A model generated the notes under the pieces. That model did no database searches. It saw nothing but the letters and a program-made list of their open reading frames with translations, and was not told where the DNA came from. A stretch of DNA of 7,893 bases from Alphaproteobacteria bacterium (GTDB taxonomy: Bacteria > Pseudomonadota > Alphaproteobacteria > CAAHEQ01 > UBA3637), in NCBI GenBank assembly GCA_017513365.1, contig JAFXFY010000071.1, positions 1 through 7,893 of the forward strand. Reading direction: 5' to 3'. Position 1 is the stretch's first letter, and every line of letters starts with the position of its first letter. Positions 1 to 6,653 of the stretch are shown here, piece after piece. The position numbers were made by a program, and so were the translations under genes.

Positions 1-408
1 GGTATTTGCCACTTTATCGTTAATATCTATTTGAAAGGCTTGTGTATAAAAAGTATCAAATATCGTTTGACACACTTGTTGTGGGATTTTCTTCTGTATC
101 CCAACATCAAAAACAATCAGATTATCTTCGGTATAATCTTCGCTGGAAATATCATAAACAGAACTGTCATTTTGCCATTCGGATAATGTTAATGCTTCTT
201 GTCCTTGTGTCGCCTGAGCAATTAAATCTACTGCTCTGAGCATAATATCGTTCACCGTTTGATTTGCACGATATTTCTCCATACCGTAGCTGTAGCCGGC
301 AATACCGCCGACACTCAATACACCAACAATCGCGAGTACACCTAGCATTTCTACCATAGAACGACCGGATTGTGCAAAATTGCATACATTGTTATGTTTC
401 ATGTTCAT
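1..408 (-). CDS. Type IV pilin-like (pseudopilin) protein, 3' end outside window
   Basis: This ORF starts at 408 and stays open to the left edge (136 codons), so the C-terminus is missing. Residues 1-15 form a short polar leader ending in Gly15. They are followed by RSMVEMLGVLAIVGVLSVGG (16-35), a hydrophobic helix with Glu at mature position +5. That is the class III signal and prepilin-peptidase cleavage pattern of type IV pilins and type II secretion pseudopilins. The hydrophobic part runs to about residue 43 and is followed by a mixed soluble region with few distinguishing motifs. The leader, cleavage site and Glu5 are seen directly; membrane insertion, processing by a PilD-type peptidase and assembly into a filament are family knowledge. 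The start at 408 is supported by AAGGAG at 420-415 with 6-nt spacing; a second ATG at 402 is possible. The gene lies just behind a structured leader with a terminator, so regulated expression is likely. Major pilin, minor pilin and pseudopilin cannot be told apart here. Confidence 0.85.
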   Translation of the reverse strand, partial: MNMKHNNVCNFAQSGRSMVEMLGVLAIVGVLSVGGIAGYSYGMEKYRANQTVNDIMLRAVDLIAQATQGQEALTLSEWQNDSSVYDISSEDYTEDNLIVFDVGIQKKIPQQVCQTIFDTFYTQAFQIDINDKVANT

Positions 409-424
409 ATTTTACTCCTTCACC

Positions 425-449
425 AAAAAATCGCCGTGATGAGGGGCGA
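425..449 (-). terminator. Intrinsic terminator / attenuator in pilin leader
   Basis: On the minus strand TCGCC (449-445) pairs with GGCGA (435-431) around a nine-base loop (CCTCATCAC). The stem is followed at once by six T (430-425). It ends only five bases before the AAGGAG ribosome-binding site of the pilin gene, so it sits where an attenuator would. The stem is short (5 bp) but GC-rich. It could instead be the 3' end of an independent small RNA, with the pilin expressed by readthrough. Confidence 0.6.
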
Positions 450-611
450 CCGGAAGTTCAGAACTATTTAAGAAGACATAGTGCGGCATATTCACCGCCA
501 TAGGGGATATTTTGCCGCCTTCCGGTCAAACCGGAAAGCATACAATTCTTCGTCTTAATCAGACGCTTCTTAAAAAGGTTCTGACACCTCGGGGCGCACA
601 TCACTCGCCTT
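425..611 (-). ncRNA. Candidate structured leader RNA (riboswitch-like) upstream of the pilin gene
   Basis: The stretch between the promoter at 647-619 and the pilin is rich in inverted repeats. Minus-strand pairings seen by eye are a closing stem GTCAGAAC/GTTCTGAA with a 7-bp core (584-578 with 464-458), TTAAGAAG/CTTCTTAA-type pairing (573-566 with 475-468), and three hairpins inside it. These are CGTCT/AGACG (565-561 with 555-551, 5-nt loop), TTCCGGT/ACCGGAA (536-530 with 526-520, 3-nt loop) and GCGGCA/TGCCGC (518-513 with 488-483). Together they make a multibranched fold closed by about 15 bp. GGCGA near the predicted 5' end (609-605) can also pair with UCGCC (449-445), the 5' arm of the terminator, so an outer stem and the terminator would exclude each other. 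I do not recognise a known riboswitch class; conserved c-di-GMP riboswitch motifs are not apparent. It could alternatively be a stand-alone small RNA of about 190 nt. Confidence 0.6.
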
Positions 612-618
612 GATAGGA

Positions 619-647
619 AGTATATCACGGTTAAAAATAGTTGTAAA
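619..647 (-). promoter_or_regulatory. Sigma70-type promoter for the pilin leader
   Basis: The minus strand carries TTTACA (647-642), a 17-base spacer and TATACT (624-619). Each hexamer matches the sigma70 consensus at five of six positions. Transcription would begin near 611-614, placing the GGCGA element within the first few nucleotides of the RNA. The site lies just after the terminator of the preceding recG operon, so the leader and pilin form their own transcription unit. Confidence 0.7.
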
Positions 648-658
648 TACTTAATGAT

Positions 659-685
659 AAAAAAAAGAGAGGCTTACCTCTCTTT
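659..685 (-). terminator. Intrinsic terminator of the recG-HNH operon
   Basis: AAAGAGAGG (664-672) and CCTCTCTTT (677-685) form a perfect hairpin with a four-base loop. On the minus strand it is followed by a run of T (666-659). The stem overlaps the stop codon of the HNH gene (687-685). The weaker T-run on the other side could give slight bidirectional activity, but no plus-strand gene ends here. Confidence 0.85.
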
Positions 686-1143
686 TATCCTTCTTTTGCC
701 CAACGACGCAAATATTGATAAAATTTCTGGCGGTCTTTGGCATGTTTTAATTTTTGATCAATAAAGCCGTTGTACATCTCACGCGTTGCGATACGGCCGA
801 AATCCGGTACTTCCACCGTGACGGTTTCACCGATTTTGACACCTCGTAGAGCTGGTTCAAAGCATTTTTTATTGATAAATTTATGCAGTGATTGTTCTAT
901 TAAACAAAAATTGGATACGTGATTTGAGCCACCACCAGACAACGGAATAATATGATGTACGTCAAATCCTTTTGGAATTTTACCACGCTTGGCCCGTTCC
1001 AAATTAATTTTATCCGCAAATGGTTCCAAATATCCTTTGCGATATAACCATTTAACGAATTTATGATTCATATCGCGTCTGTCAAATTCTTTGCGTAATG
1101 CCTTAGTTACTTCAGGCGGTTGTACAGTAAATGTTATTGCCAT
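685..1143 (-). CDS. Small HNH endonuclease domain protein
   Basis: The 152-residue protein carries an HNH (beta-beta-alpha metal) signature: DVHHIIPLSGGG at 61-72, with the paired His63-His64, Asn74 and Asn78, then His87 in LIEQSLHKF. The HHxxP-N-N-H spacing is typical of HNH nucleases that bind one divalent metal and cut DNA. No CxxC zinc-ribbon pairs are visible. Flanking regions are basic (a K/R-rich N-terminal 60 residues and a C-terminal DRQKFYQYLRRWAKEG), consistent with DNA binding. It begins 4 bases after the recG stop; the GGGGTGA at the end of recG probably serves as ribosome-binding site, implying translational coupling. The gene has no mobile-element neighbours and shares the recG terminator, so it looks like a resident gene. 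Nuclease activity is inferred from the motif. The biological role is unknown: repair, restriction or a domesticated homing-type nuclease are all possible. Confidence 0.8.
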   Translation of the reverse strand: MAITFTVQPPEVTKALRKEFDRRDMNHKFVKWLYRKGYLEPFADKINLERAKRGKIPKGFDVHHIIPLSGGGSNHVSNFCLIEQSLHKFINKKCFEPALRGVKIGETVTVEVPDFGRIATREMYNGFIDQKLKHAKDRQKFYQYLRRWAKEG

Positions 1144-1147
1144 AATA

Positions 1148-3226
1148 TCACCCCGATTTTAATGTGTTAATTTCCATATCTTTTTTAAATAAATACAATA
1201 CTGTTTTTAATGCCGTTCCACGGTCGTTATTTAATGCTGAATCGGTATTTAAAATCATTTTAGCCTCTTTTGTCGCCGTCCACAAGAGGTCTGAATGGTC
1301 GGCCAAATCCGCCATTTGAAATTGCATAAATCCACTTTGCCGAGTTCCCAACACTTCTCCGGCACCACGCAGTTTTAAATCTTCTTCGGCAATGATAAAG
1401 CCGTCAGCAGACTCTCGCATCACCTGTAATCTCTTACGTGCCGTTTCACTCAGTTGTGTTCCATAGACCAATAAACAGGTAGAATCGGCACTGCCTCGGC
1501 CAATACGTCCCCGTAATTGATGCAATTGAGATAACCCAAACCGTTCAGCGTGTTCTATAACCATAACGGTGGCATTGGGTACATCTACACCAACTTCAAT
1601 AACGGTCGTAGAGACCAAGACGGATAACTCGCCCGAGGCAAAACGGTCCATAACTTCATCTTTTTCAGCCGATTTCATTTTGCCGTGCACCAACCCGACT
1701 TTATCCCCAAATGTTTGCCGTAAAACGTCATAGCGTTCTATGGCAGCCGTTAAATCGGATTTTTCGGATTCCTCCACCAATGGACAAACCCAATAAATTT
1801 GTCTGTTTTCTGCCACTGATAAATGATGAATTTTTTGAATTAACTCATCCATTTTTTTTGCCGACAAAACCCGTGTTTCAATCGGTTTACGCCCGGCCGG
1901 TTTTTCATCCAGTTTAGACATATCCATATCCCCGTAATTGGTCAGTGCTAATGTCCGAGGAATAGGCGTTGCCGTCATAACCAACAAATCTACACCGGGT
2001 TGTTTTTGGGTTAAAGCTAATCGTTGACCAACCCCGAATTTGTGTTGTTCATCAATCACAACCAATCCCAATGTTTGATACTGAACATCTTCTACAAAAA
2101 CGGCATGAGTGCCTACTAAAATTTGGATATGTCCCGCTTGTAAATCGGTTAAAATTTGTGTTCGTTTTTTGCCTTTTTCCCGACCGCTTAAAATTTCTAC
2201 CCGTATGCCCAATGGTTCGCAATACTTAGATAAGGTCGCAAAATGTTGCCTCGCCAAAATATCGGTTGGAGCCATAAAAACAGCTTGATGTCCACACTCT
2301 ATCGCATTTAACATGGCTAAGAGTGCCACAATTGTTTTACCAGATCCGACATCTCCTTGTACAAGGCGAAGCATTTTATAAGGCTCACCGGCATCTGTTT
2401 TGATTTCTTGTATGACACGCTTTTGAGCACTGGTTAATTCAAATGGCAACATATCCAATAATTTGTGAGACAACTCGCCATTACCTTGTACCGAAAAACC
2501 CTTTTTACGTTTCATTTTAGTTCTGGCTAATAATAAGGCTAATTGATTTGCCAATAACTCATCATAGGCCAATCTGGCCCGAGCCGGAGAAAATGGTGAT
2601 AAATCCTCTGATGATTTGGGGTGATGGGCCTCAATCATGGCTTGTTTCCATGAGGGCCATCCTTGTTTTTTTATAAATTCAGCATCTAACCATTCCGGCA
2701 AATCTGGTAGCATGTTCAAAACACTACAGATCGTTTTTGAAATCATTTTTGATGTTAATCCGGCCGTTAGAGGATACACTGTTTCATATTCGGGAATTAT
2801 ATCAATTGAGCGAGCCATATAATCCGGATGTAATAGTTTAATGCGGCCAAATGATTTTTCCAACTTACCGGAAACCCAGCGTGTTTCACCAACTGGCAGA
2901 GATGATACTAAATAATCTTTATGATAATTAAAAAAAACAAGCTCTACATTTTGGGTTCCGCAGTGGCCCATAACACGATAGGGTTGACGACGATTAGCCG
3001 GCACAATATGTTCGTCAATTTCAATACACAACGTCCCTAAATCACCGGTGCGAACGACATTAAAATCCTTAATAATCGGTCTGTGATTCACACCACTGGG
3101 TAAATGGTGCAATAAATCTACCACATAGGTCCCGCACAGAGTTTGATATCGTTTGGCAATTTTACTCCCTACGCCCTTTAGCGATTCAATTTGACAAAAT
3201 AACAAATTTAAGCTACTGGGACGCAT
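1148..3226 (-). CDS. recG: ATP-dependent DNA helicase RecG
   Basis: RecG is a superfamily 2 DNA translocase that remodels stalled replication forks and branch-migrates Holliday junctions. At 692 residues the protein has the usual family length. The N-terminal part holds the helix-hairpin-like SLKGVGSKIAKRYQ (15-28) and the OB-fold wedge domain (about 50-150) that splits the fork. The first helicase domain shows Walker A GDVGSGKT (291-298), the APTDILARQH region (319-328), VGTHA (371-375), the DEQH box (392-395) and TATPIPRT (418-425). The second shows LVHGKM (512-517), STTVIEVGVDVP (539-550) and QLRGRIGRG (570-578). The C-terminal SADGFIIAEEDLKLRGAGEVLG is diagnostic of RecG. All key motifs are intact. 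The start MRPSSLNLLF matches RecG N-termini, but almost no Shine-Dalgarno is visible before it, so it may depend on translation from the upstream gene that stops 6 bases earlier. Confidence 0.97.
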   Translation of the reverse strand: MRPSSLNLLFCQIESLKGVGSKIAKRYQTLCGTYVVDLLHHLPSGVNHRPIIKDFNVVRTGDLGTLCIEIDEHIVPANRRQPYRVMGHCGTQNVELVFFNYHKDYLVSSLPVGETRWVSGKLEKSFGRIKLLHPDYMARSIDIIPEYETVYPLTAGLTSKMISKTICSVLNMLPDLPEWLDAEFIKKQGWPSWKQAMIEAHHPKSSEDLSPFSPARARLAYDELLANQLALLLARTKMKRKKGFSVQGNGELSHKLLDMLPFELTSAQKRVIQEIKTDAGEPYKMLRLVQGDVGSGKTIVALLAMLNAIECGHQAVFMAPTDILARQHFATLSKYCEPLGIRVEILSGREKGKKRTQILTDLQAGHIQILVGTHAVFVEDVQYQTLGLVVIDEQHKFGVGQRLALTQKQPGVDLLVMTATPIPRTLALTNYGDMDMSKLDEKPAGRKPIETRVLSAKKMDELIQKIHHLSVAENRQIYWVCPLVEESEKSDLTAAIERYDVLRQTFGDKVGLVHGKMKSAEKDEVMDRFASGELSVLVSTTVIEVGVDVPNATVMVIEHAERFGLSQLHQLRGRIGRGSADSTCLLVYGTQLSETARKRLQVMRESADGFIIAEEDLKLRGAGEVLGTRQSGFMQFQMADLADHSDLLWTATKEAKMILNTDSALNNDRGTALKTVLYLFKKDMEINTLKSG

Positions 3227-3232
3227 AGAGGA

Positions 3233-3688
3233 TTACTTTTTCTTTTGTTGTTTCTTGATTGGTTTTTTTTGTTTTCTAGCTTGTTTTTCTTCAGGTCTGG
3301 TTTTTAACAATTTTCCATCCGGTGTTTTGACTGAACCGTCTGCATAGACAACGGATCTGAAAATCGGTAAAGCCGAAAAAGATTCTAAAATTTCCCCGCA
3401 ACTGGCTTGAGGTGAGGCTTTATGTTCTTTATAGGCTTTAAATTTTGCTTTGGCATACTGACGTTCGGCTTGTTTTTGTTCTGCATTTGTTTGTGCGGTA
3501 TTGGCAAGCAATCGGCTGGCGATGAGTTCGTAATCATCTAATTTAGCTCCAGCATTGCAAGCCAAAGCCAAACCAGCCATCATACCAAGTTGTTCATTTT
3601 CATTGATGCCGTTTAAGGTGCGACTGGCGGCCCAAACAGACGAACTTAAACATAACATAATAAGAACGGATAAAATCGTTTTTTGCAT
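3233..3688 (-). CDS. Small exported protein of unknown function with lysine-rich tail
   Basis: I do not recognise the family. The 151-residue product begins with a Sec signal peptide: MQKT, a hydrophobic core (5-18) and a likely signal peptidase I site after VWA (20). The mature part has an alpha-helical, charged middle (about 52-92, many A/Q/K/E) framed by two cysteines, Cys44 in LALACNAG and Cys97 in ASCGEILES, which could form a disulfide in the periplasm. A conserved-looking stretch FRSVVYADGSVKTPDGKLLK (110-129) follows. The last 20 residues are strongly basic (KQARKQKKPIKKQQKKK). The gene heads the operon with recG and HNH, 6 bases upstream of recG, starting at the first in-frame ATG after an AAGGA-type site near 3700. 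Export and a periplasmic location are inferred from the signal peptide; the basic tail might bind envelope polymers or nucleic acid. Nothing in the sequence links its function to recG. Confidence 0.75.
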   Translation of the reverse strand: MQKTILSVLIMLCLSSSVWAASRTLNGINENEQLGMMAGLALACNAGAKLDDYELIASRLLANTAQTNAEQKQAERQYAKAKFKAYKEHKASPQASCGEILESFSALPIFRSVVYADGSVKTPDGKLLKTRPEEKQARKQKKPIKKQQKKK

Positions 3689-3708
3689 TGCATTTTTCCT
3701 TTTTCCTA

Positions 3709-3751
3709 AGTATATAGTATTCAGTTATACACATTTTAAACTTTATTTCAA
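3709..3751. promoter_or_regulatory. Divergent promoter region
   Basis: Only 73 bases separate the divergent starts at 3688 and 3762. For the minus strand, TTGAAA (3751-3746) with a 16-base spacer and TATAAC (3729-3724) is a reasonable sigma70 promoter for the exported-protein/recG operon. For the plus strand, TTGCAT (3688-3693) with 17 bases to TATATA (3711-3716) is the best but weaker candidate for the esterase. The two would overlap, so the units may compete for RNA polymerase. Confidence 0.4.
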
Positions 3752-3761
3752 GGAGAATTTT

Positions 3762-4430
3762 ATGTTAACGGGTCCGTCTTTTATCCCTGACAAGATGACA
3801 TATGCTGTTATTTTGTGTCATGGGTATGGGTCAAATGGTGATGATTTAATGGGCTTAGTCCCCTATTTAAAACATTTTTTGCCTCAAACAGGCTTTTTTT
3901 GCCCTAATGCCCCGACACCAATGATGTATAACGGATACGAATGGTTTTCTTTGTCGGATTACACAACGGCACCGGAATTTGTTTCAACTGATTATTTAGA
4001 TACATTGGTTAAACGATGTGAAAAACCAGCCAAATTATTAGCCGATTATATCAATATGATTAAAAATACCTACAATGTGGCAGATGAGAATATTATTTTA
4101 ATGGGATTTTCTCAAGGAGGCTTGTTGGCATTATATACCGGTTTAACAGCGCCTTATACGATAGGGGGGCTGATTGGTTGTTCTGCCGTTCCGATTGTGT
4201 TTGAAAAGGTATTGCCGGTTCAAAACATTTCAAAGAATATACCAGTGTTGTTAACGCATGGAGAGGCAGATACGGTTGTCCCTCCATATGGGATGGATTT
4301 AAATGTTCATCAGTTGGCAAAAATCGGTATTACACCGACCACATTTTTATCCTCTAACTTGGGACATGGCATAGATGAGGCCTGCCTGCAACACATAATA
4401 CCCTTTATTCAAAGCTGTTTTAAAGATTAA
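3762..4430 (+). CDS. Alpha/beta-hydrolase, carboxylesterase/phospholipase family
   Basis: The 222-residue protein belongs to the cytosolic acyl-protein-thioesterase-like carboxylesterase family (phospholipase/carboxylesterase, YpfH-like), which hydrolyses short carboxylic or thioester bonds. The oxyanion-side motif LCHGYGSNGDDL is at 18-29. The nucleophile elbow GFSQGG places Ser117, Asp170 lies in HGEADTVVPP and His202 in LGHGID, giving a complete catalytic triad. PNAPTPMMYNGYEWFSL (48-64) is a typical family signature. There is no signal peptide, so it should be cytoplasmic. The reading frame is open upstream to 3555, but the true start is 3762: AAGGAG (3750-3755) lies 6 bases before it, and the upstream extension would cross the divergent promoters and the neighbouring gene. 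The natural substrate cannot be told from sequence. Confidence 0.92.
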   Translation: MLTGPSFIPDKMTYAVILCHGYGSNGDDLMGLVPYLKHFLPQTGFFCPNAPTPMMYNGYEWFSLSDYTTAPEFVSTDYLDTLVKRCEKPAKLLADYINMIKNTYNVADENIILMGFSQGGLLALYTGLTAPYTIGGLIGCSAVPIVFEKVLPVQNISKNIPVLLTHGEADTVVPPYGMDLNVHQLAKIGITPTTFLSSNLGHGIDEACLQHIIPFIQSCFKD

Positions 4431-4451
4431 CAGATAGGCTTGCTTTTTTTT
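4412..4451 (+). terminator. Possible weak terminator after the esterase
   Basis: AAGCTGTT (4412-4419) can pair with AACA (4429-4432) and GCTT (4438-4441), leaving a five-base bulge. Eight T follow at 4444-4451. The bulged stem overlaps the esterase stop codon. The T-run is good but the hairpin is imperfect, so readthrough into the ABC transporter gene is likely. Confidence 0.35.
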
Positions 4452-4498
4452 ATCATTTTTGTTAGTGTGTTATCAAATAACCAAACAAAAGGATATCT

Positions 4499-6277
4499 AT
4501 GTCTGAAAAAATGCAAAAACCAACTAAAACACATTTTGTTAAAAATTACAAACGGATGTGGCCGTTTATTAAACCATTTTGGTTTCGTTCATTATTGGCT
4601 TTATTGATTACTATTCCAATTGGGTCATTAGATGCAATCATTGCCCTTGCTTTAAAACCGTTTATGGATACGGTTATTATGGAACAAGGTGGAGCCACTC
4701 CCTTTAATATGCCTTTGTATTCTATTCCGGTTTTTATTGTGGTTTTTACGATTGTGCAAGCCATTTTAGAATATGCAGCCGCTTATCTAAATGCATGGAC
4801 TGGTGGTAAAATTACGCAAGAATTACAAAAAAAACTGTATCAAAAATTGTTGGTTATAGACCAAAACTATTTAGATACATCATCGTCTGGTATGGTTTTG
4901 ACTCGTTTTTCTACAGATGCTACCACGGCATGTGCCGGATTATTGGCTAACGTCAAAGTTTTTACCACACGTGTTTTTTCATCCATTGCTTTAATTGGGG
5001 TATTATTATATACCTCTTGGCAACTGGCAATTATTGCCATTATCGTATTAGGGTCTTCACTGTATCCTCTGACAAAGATTCGTAAAAAAATCAAAGATGT
5101 TGTCAAAAAATCCGTAGAAGTAGGCGGGCATACTTTAACAACGTATACGGAAACATATGCCGGTGCCAAAACAATTGCGGCTTATAACTTACAAGAATAT
5201 CAAAAGAAAAAGTTTTTTGATTTATTGACGCAAGGATTTAAACTCGGTATTAAAAATACACAACGAACCGCTTGGTTATCACCGATGATGCATATCATTA
5301 TTTCTATCGGTATGGCGGGAACAATTTGGTATGGCAGTTATTTGATTACCAATAAAATTATTACAACCGGTGATTTTGTATCCTTTATGGTGGCTATGTT
5401 GATGTTGTATACCCCTATAAAAAATATCGGTAAAAACTTTAACCAAGTACAATTATCCTTTATGGCGATAGACCGTGTGTTTGAAATTTTGGATATGAAA
5501 TTGGTTGTAAAAGACAAAAAAAATCCTCATACATTAACGACTTTACAAAAAGATATTGTATTTAAAGATGTGGATTTTTCTTATGTGGAAAATGTGCCGG
5601 TGCTGAAAAAAATTAATCTGAGCGTTAAAAAAGGCCAAAAAATAGCCTTCGTCGGTAATTCCGGTGGCGGTAAATCAACAATTGTGCATTTAATTCCACG
5701 GTTTTATGAGGTTGATAATGGCTCCATTCAAATTGATGGAAAGGATATTCGGGATATTTCTTTGGCTTCATTACGTCAAAATATCGGCGTTGTGTTTCAA
5801 GATAATTTCTTGTTTTCCGGTACGATTCGTGATAATTTAATGTTGGGGAAATTTGATGCGACAGACGAGGAAATAAAGGCCGCTATTCAAGCTGCTTGCT
5901 TAGAAGACTTTATTGCCGAATTGGATAATGGTTTAGATACGGATATCGGTGAACGTGGCACCTTGCTTTCGGGAGGTCAAAAACAACGCATAGCCATTGC
6001 AAGAGCCTTTTTAAAAAATGCTCCGATTTTGATTTTGGATGAGGCGACCTCAGCATTAGATAACAAATCCGAAGCAGTTGTGCAGCAAGCTATTGATAAT
6101 TTGATGAAATCCAGAACAGTTTTTGTGATTGCCCATCGGTTAAGTACAATTCAACATGTAGATAAAATCGTCGTGATTAATGAAGGGGAAATTGTTGAAA
6201 CCGGCTCTCATGATGAATTAATGGCTAAAAATGGTGCTTATCACGCTTTATATTTGGCTCAATTTAAAGCCAAATAA
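4499..6277 (+). CDS. MsbA-type ABC exporter (half-transporter, TMD-NBD)
   Basis: The 592-residue protein is an ABC exporter with an N-terminal membrane domain fused to a nucleotide-binding domain. It would act as an inner-membrane homodimer that flips lipid or another hydrophobic substrate using ATP. About six hydrophobic segments fall near 28-50, 76-98, 155-172, 175-190, 262-280 and 290-306. The ATPase domain (about 350-590) is complete: Walker A GNSGGGKST (386-394), Q-loop Gln434 in VFQDN, signature LSGGQ (490-494), Walker B LILDE (511-515), D-loop SALD and H-loop His546 in AIAHRLST-like context (VIAHRLST). The length and architecture match MsbA and related lipid A or multidrug exporters. 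No C39 peptidase domain is present, so it is not a bacteriocin-processing transporter. AAAAGGA (4487-4493) precedes the ATG by five bases. The substrate is not certain: lipid A core flippase is the most likely role, but multidrug export cannot be excluded, so no symbol is given. Confidence 0.93.
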   Translation: MSEKMQKPTKTHFVKNYKRMWPFIKPFWFRSLLALLITIPIGSLDAIIALALKPFMDTVIMEQGGATPFNMPLYSIPVFIVVFTIVQAILEYAAAYLNAWTGGKITQELQKKLYQKLLVIDQNYLDTSSSGMVLTRFSTDATTACAGLLANVKVFTTRVFSSIALIGVLLYTSWQLAIIAIIVLGSSLYPLTKIRKKIKDVVKKSVEVGGHTLTTYTETYAGAKTIAAYNLQEYQKKKFFDLLTQGFKLGIKNTQRTAWLSPMMHIIISIGMAGTIWYGSYLITNKIITTGDFVSFMVAMLMLYTPIKNIGKNFNQVQLSFMAIDRVFEILDMKLVVKDKKNPHTLTTLQKDIVFKDVDFSYVENVPVLKKINLSVKKGQKIAFVGNSGGGKSTIVHLIPRFYEVDNGSIQIDGKDIRDISLASLRQNIGVVFQDNFLFSGTIRDNLMLGKFDATDEEIKAAIQAACLEDFIAELDNGLDTDIGERGTLLSGGQKQRIAIARAFLKNAPILILDEATSALDNKSEAVVQQAIDNLMKSRTVFVIAHRLSTIQHVDKIVVINEGEIVETGSHDELMAKNGAYHALYLAQFKAK

Positions 6278-6286
6278 CTGTTTTTT
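6253..6286 (+). terminator. Possible terminator at the end of the ABC exporter gene
   Basis: TTTGGCT (6253-6259) and AGCCAAA (6268-6274) form a perfect 7-bp hairpin with an eight-base loop. It ends right at the stop codon, and six T follow at 6281-6286. The six-base gap between stem and T-run makes it a weaker match to an intrinsic terminator. Confidence 0.4.
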
Positions 6287-6325
6287 ATGTTAAATTTTGT
6301 GTTTATAAATGGTTTGAAATATTTG

Positions 6326-6354
6326 TTGACAAAATATGTTCTGCATGGTACAAT
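6326..6354 (+). promoter_or_regulatory. Strong sigma70-type promoter for the small-protein pair
   Basis: A consensus TTGACA (6326-6331), a 17-base spacer and TACAAT (6349-6354, five of six) make this the best promoter in the window. Transcription would start near 6361, giving a leader of about 34 nt before the first small gene. Confidence 0.85.
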
Positions 6355-6362
6355 AGGACTAT

Positions 6363-6389
6363 ACCTTTATCAACAAAGGTGAAAGGAGG
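6363..6389 (+). promoter_or_regulatory. 5'-UTR hairpin next to a near-perfect Shine-Dalgarno
   Basis: ACCTTT (6363-6368) and AAAGGT (6375-6380) form a 6-bp hairpin with a six-base loop at the very 5' end of the predicted transcript. Two bases later comes AAAGGAGG (6382-6389), an almost complete complement of the 16S rRNA 3' end, five bases before the ATG. CCTTT could pair with AAAGG of the Shine-Dalgarno instead of AAAGG of the hairpin, so the leader might switch between open and masked states, or the hairpin may simply protect the mRNA end. Confidence 0.5.
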
Positions 6390-6394
6390 CCGTT

Positions 6395-6637
6395 ATGAAT
6401 AAGGTCGCAAAATATGCAACAATAATAGGGTTGTTTATTATCGGAGCAATGGCTGGTGGTTTTGTTGCCGAATGTGGTGTTGAATTAGTTTGCGGGGCAG
6501 GTTTAGAGGAGGCCGTTAGACAAGGAACTCTTGTTATTGCAACCGGCGTTGGGATTGCTAAGGTTGTTGCTTCTGAAATTGTTCAAGCAATGATTGAAAA
6601 AGTTATGCCGACACCGACATTGGAACGAACAGTATAA
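6395..6637 (+). CDS. Small glycine-rich membrane protein, first of a pair
   Basis: I do not recognise the family. The 80-residue protein starts MNKVAKYATIIGLFIIGAMA. A first hydrophobic helix (about 7-25) contains G12, G17, G21 and G22, including a GxxxG pattern that favours helix packing in membranes. A second hydrophobic stretch (about 44-66) follows a short acidic linker with two cysteines (Cys27, Cys33). The end is short and polar. A strong promoter, a 5'-end hairpin and an excellent Shine-Dalgarno suggest high expression. The stop is 16 bases before the start of the next small gene, whose N-terminus is homologous in the same register (K6, Y7, I10, G12, L13, I15, G17, A20, G22), so the two are probably diverged duplicates. 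It could be a structural small membrane protein, a pore-forming peptide or a toxin-like protein; there is no evidence to choose. Confidence 0.75.
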   Translation: MNKVAKYATIIGLFIIGAMAGGFVAECGVELVCGAGLEEAVRQGTLVIATGVGIAKVVASEIVQAMIEKVMPTPTLERTV

Positions 6638-6653
6638 GATAAGGAGGATGCGA

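Noticed and set aside
167..385. 72-codon minus-strand frame inside the pilin gene
   Set aside because: It is an alternative frame of the pilin gene; the pilin frame has the class III signal, the helix and a proper ribosome-binding site.
457..584. Inverted repeat as a MITE or other small mobile element
   Set aside because: The arms are short, no target-site duplication is evident, and the promoter and terminator placement fits a transcribed leader better.
425..611. Known c-di-GMP riboswitch, tmRNA, 6S RNA or SRP RNA
   Set aside because: The pairing pattern is multibranched and I see none of the hallmark conserved sequences of those RNAs, such as a tmRNA tag frame or the SRP GGAAG/AGCAG tetraloop region. 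A covariance-model search is still needed.
3555..3761. Upstream extension of the esterase reading frame (69 extra codons)
   Set aside because: It overlaps the divergent exported-protein gene and its promoters, while the ATG at 3762 has a well-placed AAGGAG and matches the N-terminus expected for the hydrolase family.
6594..6653. Longer N-terminus for the second small protein
   Set aside because: It would overlap the first small gene by about 44 bases, lacks a ribosome-binding site, and would break the exact register of the shared N-terminal motif.
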